Assembly (NCBI GenBank): GCA_029983495.1
Contig: JASBZJ010000003.1
Coordinates: 1-20,590 of the forward strand
DNA from: Porphyromonas sp.
GTDB lineage: Bacteria; Bacteroidota; Bacteroidia; Bacteroidales; Porphyromonadaceae
Direction: 5' to 3'
DNA: 20,590 nt
Shown: one piece after another, positions 15,232 through 20,590 of the stretch
Numbering within the stretch: position 1 is the first letter of the stretch
How the letters are laid out: each line of letters opens with the position of its first letter
Program-made: the position numbers and the translations under genes
Notes under the pieces: generated by a model
Told to the model about the DNA's origin: nothing
The model's input: only the letters and a program-made list of their open reading frames with translations
Database searches by the model: none

Positions 15232-17595
15232 CTATAGTCTGCTTTTGATTTCATCGCCACCCTTAATGTTCAGTGCTTTCGATTTGGTTTGTCCTAATCT
15301 ATATGAAACATTAAAACAAATATTTCGCATATCCGAAACTCCTCCTTGGTGCACATTAAGATTCGGCAACTTCATCCTCCACCGACCAAAATTCATCCCT
15401 TGCAGTAAATCATTTGCTTCAAGTCCAATGTCGAGCTTATTGTCTAATAAGCTACAGTTAATGCCTAGTTTTAAGTTATTCCTAGCTTCTTCGGTATTAT
15501 AGTTACTATACGAGGGTGAAAAGTAATCGAACCCAATATACCCCGATAGCCATTCCTTTGGCATCCATGTAAGCATTGAACTTGCTTCAACACTAAAGTA
15601 CCATTTTTGCTGAATAGACCCAGTGTGGTATACTTCAACCTTTGGAAGTTTAAAACTACTTGAAAGGAATAGTGTAAAAGTTTTCCAGCTAAATGTTTCA
15701 TCCATTGATAGTTCCCATTGCTTAAATTGTTTAGTATTTACCGAAATCATTTTAATACTGTTAGGGTATTCGCCTTGGGTTGCAATAAATGTAATTGGGT
15801 TATGCTCGTAGCGGTACGATACTGAAACATTAGCTTGTTGCCATAGTGAAGCCGATGCTGAAATATATTGTATTTGTGTTGATTTTAGTAAAGGGTTACC
15901 TTGGGCATATATAAACTGGTTTTGATAGTAAACATGAGGGTCTAGTAAAGCAAATGATGGTAATTGATTGTAATAACTGTATTGTAGTGTAAATAAGTAG
16001 TTTTTATTTGGGAAGTAACGAAAAAGTAATGAAGGAAAAAGATTCTGATATTTTTGCCATCTGTTATTAGCTTCCTTATTATACTTGGTTAAACTATAAT
16101 CGTATCTTACCGAGGCTGAGGCTTGCACTTTATCTCCTTTGTAACCACCTTGTATAAATATGTTTCCATTTATGCTATATAAATGGGAGTGTACGGTGTT
16201 TTTTTGTTCACTTACTGAGGGGAGCGAAACCTGTTGTTGATTTGTAAGTCCATTATTCGATGTACCACACGAAAAGCTAAATTGAGGTGTTGGTGAGTAA
16301 TTATACCTTACGTACAGATTCATTCCATCGTAATTGTAGCTACGAAAGTAGTTAACAAAAGGGGTATTATTATTTTCATCTTGTAACCACATGCTGTACT
16401 CTGTGTTTTGTATGTTTTTTATATACGATGTGGTAATATATAACCATTGTTTGCTTAGATTGGCATTATAATAATATAACGTAATTCCATGGCTTTGGCT
16501 CTGCTGTACATCATTACTTTGTGGCAAGTGCTGTGATTGAACCTCGTTTAGTATGTTATATTGTGTTCCAATCGAACCTTGTTTTTGTTTTCCCCACGAA
16601 CCTACATACGATACACCAACTAAATGAGGAGCTGAAAAGTAGTATTCTATAGCCCCCGAAACATCAAATGAGTGCATTTTTGAGGTTGATATACTGGATG
16701 TAGAATCGGAAAAGTATGGTTGCTCTTCGTTGTTATATAGTTCAACAGTATTGTGTTCGCTTATTTGGGTATTCCAATTGTTATAGCTAGCACGCAAAAC
16801 TGCTTTTATTGGTCCTTTGCTAATATTGCCAAGAAGACTAGCTTCGAATGAGTATAAAGCTGCTTTTTGTAGTTCATTATTAATAATCAGTTCGGTAATG
16901 TCAGTTAATCGCTCGCGCGTAGTAACCCATATTACAGCCTTTGTTCCAGCTGGAAATTCGGCTGAGGGGTGGCGGTCGATTTCAATGGAAAGTATATCAC
17001 GCGATTGTATAGTTTCGAATTCTTCAGCTCGTGCTTGGCGTTTATTTATCATTATAATGGGGGTGCCAGCAGCTATTACCCGTATACCATCGGTCGATTG
17101 TATTACTCCTGGAGCCAATTGTAAAAGCTTTTTTAACGACCCAACTTTTGCTAAATAACTGTTTTGTACTTTTACTACAAGATTACCATCTTTTATGATT
17201 GATTTAGGACTCGAAGATGTAATTACAACGTCGCTTAATAAGTTGGGTTTTAGTTCAAAAATAATCGATTCACCTGTGTAACTATCAAGGTTAATGTATT
17301 TACTTATTTGTTGATAGCCGAGAACTGATACAGAAATTTTTACTTGTTGAATATGCCATTTTGCAACTTCAGTTGCATCAATTCTAAACTCTTTGGAGCA
17401 GAAGTTGTTTATATAGAGAACATTGTTAGTAGAATCTTGAACAAAAACCTCGTAATAGTCTATGCTATCCTTAATCGAGTCTGTGCTTTGTATTATTCCC
17501 TTTATAGCTTTCGGTTGAGCATAAGTTATGCTTACAGTCAGTATAGTTAAAGCTATTGCTATAACTATCCGTTTTGAGAACTCTAAGTGTTTCAT
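15232..17595 (-). CDS. Outer-membrane beta-barrel protein, TonB-dependent-receptor-like
   Basis: 787 residues on the minus strand. A signal peptide ends at TYAQ (~27). The N-terminal ~30-120 region looks like a carboxypeptidase-regulatory-like beta domain. Residues ~120-225 resemble a receptor plug: VVITSSSPKSIIKDGNLVVK, LKKLLQLAPGVIQ, IIMINKRQA, then SIEIDRHPSAEFPAGTKAVI. The remainder is aromatic-rich alternating strands typical of a large outer-membrane barrel, ending SYRLGQTKSKALNIKG. This matches the Bacteroidetes 'outer membrane beta-barrel family' related to TonB-dependent receptors. No clear TonB box, SusD partner or transport gene lies nearby, so the substrate is unknown. It converges with rodA, and the terminator between them may be shared. 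No full -7 box was found upstream. Confidence 0.85.
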   Translation of the reverse strand: MKHLEFSKRIVIAIALTILTVSITYAQPKAIKGIIQSTDSIKDSIDYYEVFVQDSTNNVLYINNFCSKEFRIDATEVAKWHIQQVKISVSVLGYQQISKYINLDSYTGESIIFELKPNLLSDVVITSSSPKSIIKDGNLVVKVQNSYLAKVGSLKKLLQLAPGVIQSTDGIRVIAAGTPIIMINKRQARAEEFETIQSRDILSIEIDRHPSAEFPAGTKAVIWVTTRERLTDITELIINNELQKAALYSFEASLLGNISKGPIKAVLRASYNNWNTQISEHNTVELYNNEEQPYFSDSTSSISTSKMHSFDVSGAIEYYFSAPHLVGVSYVGSWGKQKQGSIGTQYNILNEVQSQHLPQSNDVQQSQSHGITLYYYNANLSKQWLYITTSYIKNIQNTEYSMWLQDENNNTPFVNYFRSYNYDGMNLYVRYNYSPTPQFSFSCGTSNNGLTNQQQVSLPSVSEQKNTVHSHLYSINGNIFIQGGYKGDKVQASASVRYDYSLTKYNKEANNRWQKYQNLFPSLLFRYFPNKNYLFTLQYSYYNQLPSFALLDPHVYYQNQFIYAQGNPLLKSTQIQYISASASLWQQANVSVSYRYEHNPITFIATQGEYPNSIKMISVNTKQFKQWELSMDETFSWKTFTLFLSSSFKLPKVEVYHTGSIQQKWYFSVEASSMLTWMPKEWLSGYIGFDYFSPSYSNYNTEEARNNLKLGINCSLLDNKLDIGLEANDLLQGMNFGRWRMKLPNLNVHQGGVSDMRNICFNVSYRLGQTKSKALNIKGGDEIKSRL

Positions 17596-17867
17596 ACTCT
17601 ATATAATTTTGTCGATGTGTTTAAATACATGTGGAAGACCATACTTTTCTTTACAACATGCAAGTTTGTTTTTTCCATTATCCTTCATTTCTTCAAAAAG
17701 AGCTAATGTTGCCTACTCTTATGGTTTTTCGACTTCCACCCCTTTGAGCAGTTTGGTCTGCTTTTTAGATGGAAAATCCATCGAGTGGTTGTACACCTTT
17801 CCGCGAAGATATAATTTTTTTGAGAAATAATCACAATGGGGGATAGAAAAACGGCAAACATGTATTA

Positions 17868-17898
17868 TGTAGGGGTGGAGCTGTGTGTCCGCCCACCG
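17868..17898 (-). repeat. Dispersed GGGCGGACAC palindromic repeat, copy B
   Basis: Read on the minus strand it gives GGTGGGCGGACACACAGCTC and continues with a C-rich arm ending in CTAC, parallel to copy A at 7275-7306. The arms 17873-17879 and 17888-17894 pair over 7 bp with one G-T pair. Confidence 0.5.
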
Positions 17899-18073
17899 AT
17901 GCAACATATAAACATAGTATCTTTTCAGTAAGAACCGTTGAACGACTCGGCTTAATAGGCTATTAATAACATAGAGTATTACTGCCATTGGGATAACTTA
18001 TTTAGGAGTGGGGTAGTGTTTGCATTCTGGATTATTGTAAGCCCCTCATTACTTATTGCCATTAAAAATGTTG

Positions 18074-18081
18074 TACTTTTG
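18074..18081 (+). promoter_or_regulatory. Candidate -7 promoter box for the LysM/barrel gene pair
   Basis: TACTTTTG matches TAnnTTTG and lies 37 bp before the start codon. No TTTG occurs at the expected -33 distance; the nearest TTG is 15 nt upstream. Confidence 0.55.
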
Positions 18082-18118
18082 CAGGCAACAGTAGCTAGTA
18101 ACTAGTAATGTAATAACT

Positions 18119-19684
18119 ATGAACTGTGTTTACCGACCCATAAGAGCGTTTGTGGAAATTCTGTGCCTTGTTATTATGCTTGCTTTTTCAACAGGGAGCT
18201 TTTGCCTTAGCGCACAAACACCACAAAGCAATGCTAAGTATACCTATTATGAAGTAAAAGAGAAGGATACGGTTTACTCTATAGCTCGAAAGTATGGATT
18301 AAAAGAGCAGGATATTTATCGCTTAAACCCAGGAACTGAAATGGGTATACGCATTGGGCAGAGCCTGAAAATACCGCAACCTACCCCCGCATTGCCTAAT
18401 ACAATTGGGCATAACGCCCCTCCGCATATGGGTACTCATACTGTTGCCAGTGGCGAAACGCTATTCGCTATAGCACGCAAGTATAATATTTCGCCAGCGG
18501 TATTAAAACAGTATAACCCCGATATCGACCCCGACGTGCTTAAACCTGGTATGGAAATTAGGATTGCTTTACCCGATGGTACCCCATTGAGCCAAGTGAG
18601 TAGCAATATTATGGTAACCAGCGAGCAAATGGAACGGCTAAAAATAGCTTTGCTATTGCCTATGGATGCTGAAAAGGGAACGCCCGAGCGGTATGTTCGT
18701 TTTTACGAAGGTTTTCTTATGGGGGTTTATAATGCCAAACGTAAGGGTATTTCGGTGGAGTTGGATGTATATTGCACGCCCAACGAGGCATCGTTCCAAA
18801 AGGTTATTCATTCGGGTAGTTTATCGAATAGGGATTTAATTATTGGGGGGCAAAGCAACAGCCAAGTAGAACTTTTGGCGCGGTATGCAAGCGATAGAGG
18901 TATGGTTTATGTTTCTCCCTTTATTTCGGTATCGATGCCTAAGCGAGGCTATTCGTCGAATACATTTAAGTTGAACCCTACCCAATCGGATTTGTTCCCC
19001 TATATTTCAGCAGCCTTTCGAAGTAAGTTTAGCAACTACTCCCCTGTAATTGTTTCTACAGCTAGTCATAACCACAACCACTTTATACATCATCTTAAAA
19101 CTACATTTACCGAAAGTCACATCCCTTTTGCTGAGGTAGCTTTAGAGAGCATTTCGGCTCAGGCTATCGAAGTTGCCAGTAAAAAAAAGAATGTAGTACT
19201 TATACCCGATGATAGTAGTCCTGAAGTGCTTCGTGTTCTTTTGGATAAGCTCGATAATTCACCCTCAAAAAATCGAACGATAACACTTTTTGGTTATCCC
19301 CAGTGGCAATCGTATAACAAAGCTATGTTAACACAGTTAGGTAAGTATAATGGCACAATATACAGTAGCTTTTTTTTCTACGAAGAGGATGCCCCAACCC
19401 AGAACTTTGTTAATAACTACTATGGCTGGTTCAGTAAGGAAATTGATAGTACATATCCTAAATTTTCGCTTTTAGGGTACGATGCTTCGCGTTATTTTAT
19501 TGGAGCTTTGGCTCATTATGGAGGGGCATTTACTAATATGCCAGCACAAGTACCTAGCGATGGACTACAAACCGATTTTATTTTTCGAAAGGCGCAGGGC
19601 GAGGAAGCGTATTCGAATGTAAACCTATTTTTTATCTCGTTTAGCAATGATGGCAAGGCAAAGCGCACAAAGGTGGTTTATTAG
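18119..19684 (+). CDS. LysM peptidoglycan-binding protein with periplasmic-binding-type domain
   Basis: 521 residues. A signal peptide or membrane segment at residues ~10-32 ends in LSAQ. Two LysM domains follow: residues ~42-86 (YEVKEKDTVYSIARKYGL) and ~105-150 (HTVASGETLFAIARKYNI), which bind N-acetylglucosamine in peptidoglycan. From ~172 to the end the sequence (LKIALLLPMD, YVRFYEGFLMGV, LIIGGQSNSQV, YVSPF) resembles a type 1 periplasmic-binding fold as in amino-acid ABC-transporter binding proteins. No transporter genes are adjacent, so a structural or sensing role at the cell wall is more likely than uptake; this is inference. The last 38 bp overlap the following outer-membrane barrel gene, suggesting the two act together across the periplasm. 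Confidence 0.88.
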   Translation: MNCVYRPIRAFVEILCLVIMLAFSTGSFCLSAQTPQSNAKYTYYEVKEKDTVYSIARKYGLKEQDIYRLNPGTEMGIRIGQSLKIPQPTPALPNTIGHNAPPHMGTHTVASGETLFAIARKYNISPAVLKQYNPDIDPDVLKPGMEIRIALPDGTPLSQVSSNIMVTSEQMERLKIALLLPMDAEKGTPERYVRFYEGFLMGVYNAKRKGISVELDVYCTPNEASFQKVIHSGSLSNRDLIIGGQSNSQVELLARYASDRGMVYVSPFISVSMPKRGYSSNTFKLNPTQSDLFPYISAAFRSKFSNYSPVIVSTASHNHNHFIHHLKTTFTESHIPFAEVALESISAQAIEVASKKKNVVLIPDDSSPEVLRVLLDKLDNSPSKNRTITLFGYPQWQSYNKAMLTQLGKYNGTIYSSFFFYEEDAPTQNFVNNYYGWFSKEIDSTYPKFSLLGYDASRYFIGALAHYGGAFTNMPAQVPSDGLQTDFIFRKAQGEEAYSNVNLFFISFSNDGKAKRTKVVY

Positions 19685-20393
19685 GCCTATTCCGATTACT
19701 TTTATACTTACTATAGTACTTAGTTTTGCCCCATATACGGTAGCCCTTGCACAACAGGCAAAAGTTGTAAGGGTTTACCCTACACGTAAAAAGCCTACTT
19801 TGCATATTGGGGGTATGGCAGGTGCTGTGTATTCGTTTGCTTATTTTGTTCCAAGTGTTCAACAAAAACCACACTTTGGTGCAACAGCAGGCATAACAGC
19901 TCAACTCGAAAATAACAAGTTTACAGGCTTGCATGTATCGCTACTTTATACATTAAGGGGGTGGACCGAAAGCTTTACAGCCAGCGAAACTGAGGGTAAT
20001 AACCATCTTCCTAAATTCAGCCGATACATACACTATATCGAAATGCCTGTAATGGCTTCAGTTCATTATCCTATAGGAGCTTTTCGCTTAGGTATAAAGT
20101 TTGGCCCACAGGTTGGTGTTATGCTTGGGCATAACGATGTTGTTGGTAATGGCGATGGGTTTGACCATGTGGCAAATTTACGGCACGAACAACCGTTAAC
20201 GGGGAAATTTGCGTGGGGATTAGCTGCAGGACCATCGTTTACTTTCGATATTTACAAGCATCGTATTGAGCTTGAGGGGAAATTTTATATGGGGTTTAAC
20301 GATGTTATGCCTACCACACTTGAGGATCATTACAGTAGAATTGGCGAGATGATGGCAACTGTAACGTTATCTTACTTGTTCCGGCTAAAATAA
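19647..20393 (+). CDS. Small outer-membrane beta-barrel protein, PorT-like family
   Basis: 248 residues. Start at ATG 19647 or 19650; later starts would lose the signal peptide (hydrophobic ITFILTIVLSFAPYTVALA, residues ~17-35). The mature part has alternating strands with GGMAGAVYS, FGATAGITAQLE, YIEMPVMASVHYPIGAFRLG and FGPQVGVMLG, and ends in a strand with aromatic residue (LSYLFRLK). This is the pattern of the Bacteroidetes small barrel family that includes PorT/SprT of the type IX secretion system. Family membership is likely, but identity with PorT itself is not established, so no symbol is given. It overlaps the LysM gene by 38 bp in another frame and is probably co-transcribed. Confidence 0.82.
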   Translation: MMARQSAQRWFIRPIPITFILTIVLSFAPYTVALAQQAKVVRVYPTRKKPTLHIGGMAGAVYSFAYFVPSVQQKPHFGATAGITAQLENNKFTGLHVSLLYTLRGWTESFTASETEGNNHLPKFSRYIHYIEMPVMASVHYPIGAFRLGIKFGPQVGVMLGHNDVVGNGDGFDHVANLRHEQPLTGKFAWGLAAGPSFTFDIYKHRIELEGKFYMGFNDVMPTTLEDHYSRIGEMMATVTLSYLFRLK

Positions 20394-20418
20394 TTTTGCG
20401 ATTTGAGGCACTGTAGTA

Positions 20419-20449
20419 TTTGTTTTTACGAAACAATATTGTACCTTTG
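20419..20449 (+). promoter_or_regulatory. Promoter of tRNA-Leu, Bacteroidetes type
   Basis: TTTG (20419-20422), a 19-nt spacer and TACCTTTG (20442-20449) give both boxes of the Bacteroidetes sigma-factor consensus with canonical spacing. Transcription would begin a few bases before the tRNA. Confidence 0.8.
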
Positions 20450-20464
20450 TGCTTGCGTTCCATC

Positions 20465-20548
20465 GCCCAGATGGCGGAATTGGTAGACGCGTTGGTCTCA
20501 AACACCAATGGGGTAACACTCGTGCCGGTTCGATCCCGGCTCTGGGCA
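20465..20548 (+). tRNA. tRNA-Leu (CAA anticodon)
   Basis: The 7-bp acceptor stem GCCCAGA/TCTGGGC (20465-20471 with 20541-20547) is perfect and followed by discriminator A. The anticodon stem TTGGT/ACCAA encloses the loop CTCAAAC with anticodon CAA at 20499-20501, reading UUG. The long variable arm is typical of class II tRNA-Leu, and the T arm has GGTTCGATCC. The 3' CCA is not encoded in the DNA (ACA follows), so it must be added after transcription. 84 nt. Confidence 0.96.
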
Positions 20549-20550
20549 CA

Positions 20551-20583
20551 AACGGTTATCGAAGGATAGCTGGTTACGTTTTT
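20551..20583 (+). terminator. Possible weak terminator after tRNA-Leu
   Basis: GTTATC/GATAGC forms a 6-bp stem with one wobble around GAAG. An outer AACG/CGTT pair is interrupted by a 6-nt bulge and followed by TTT. It is imperfect and near the window end. Confidence 0.3.
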
Positions 20584-20590
20584 CTGATTG

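Larger units (their letters stand above)
17596..18118. other. Divergent intergenic region
   Basis: This 523-bp stretch separates the minus-strand barrel gene from the LysM gene. It contains a small perfect hairpin (17768-17782), one copy of the dispersed palindromic repeat (17868-17898) and the candidate -7 box of the LysM gene (18074-18081). The open frames here are short, lack family features and have implausible composition, so no gene is called. Confidence 0.65.

Noticed and set aside
17747..17766. AGCAG/CTGCT hairpin followed by TTTT
   Set aside because: Only a 5-bp stem, with no + strand gene upstream to terminate.
17719..17988. 89-codon minus-strand frame in the divergent intergenic region
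   Set aside because: It crosses the dispersed repeat, has no signal or domain and has atypical composition.
19181..19188. A8 run in the LysM gene as a phase-variation site
   Set aside because: A/T runs of this length are common in this AT-rich coding sequence (T8 runs occur in mrdA and again in this gene) and the gene is intact.
1..20590. CRISPR array, prophage, toxin-antitoxin or defence system
   Set aside because: No regularly spaced direct repeats, phage structural genes or recognisable toxin, nuclease or defence domains were seen on either strand.

Overview
The window looks like a chromosomal segment of a Bacteroidales bacterium, most likely a Porphyromonas-type organism. The evidence is a set of secreted proteins ending in type IX secretion system (T9SS) style C-terminal domains, outer-membrane barrel families typical of the phylum, A-rich start regions without clear Shine-Dalgarno sites, and Bacteroidetes-type promoter boxes (TAnnTTTG, in one case with a TTTG box 19 nt upstream). 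The genus is an inference.

Layout. 1-6662 is a surface-protein block on the + strand: two tandem paralogues with a repeated beta-rich module (the first cut by the window edge), a large protein with divergent InlB-type repeats split by a frameshift, and a small secreted leucine-rich-repeat protein. At least three end in a recognisable T9SS-type sorting domain. 6663-7730 has no convincing gene. It holds a MITE-like element with 12-bp terminal inverted repeats and a 6-bp target duplication, a strong terminator, a cluster of hairpins, one copy of a dispersed palindromic repeat, and the promoter and long leader of purH. 7731-9251 is purH (last two steps of IMP synthesis). 9360-15122 is the elongasome operon mreB-mreC-mreD-mrdA-rodA, with gaps of at most 9 bp or overlaps between genes. 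A terminator hairpin separates it from a convergent minus-strand outer-membrane barrel gene (15232-17595). After a gene-poor gap with a second copy of the dispersed repeat come a LysM/periplasmic-binding-fold protein and an overlapping small outer-membrane barrel gene, then tRNA-Leu(CAA) with a near-perfect promoter.

How the parts work together. The mre/mrdA/rodA genes encode the rod-shape peptidoglycan machine: cytoskeletal MreB, membrane scaffold MreC/MreD, transpeptidase PBP2 and glycosyltransferase RodA. The surface block is accessory and looks genetically unstable. An 8-G tract lies just before the sorting domain of the first gene, and a 4-bp tandem duplication breaks the third. Both are classic slipped-strand sites, so on/off variation of T9SS cargo is the most interesting hypothesis here. 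I see no CRISPR array, phage or intact insertion sequence, and no clearly new multi-gene system.
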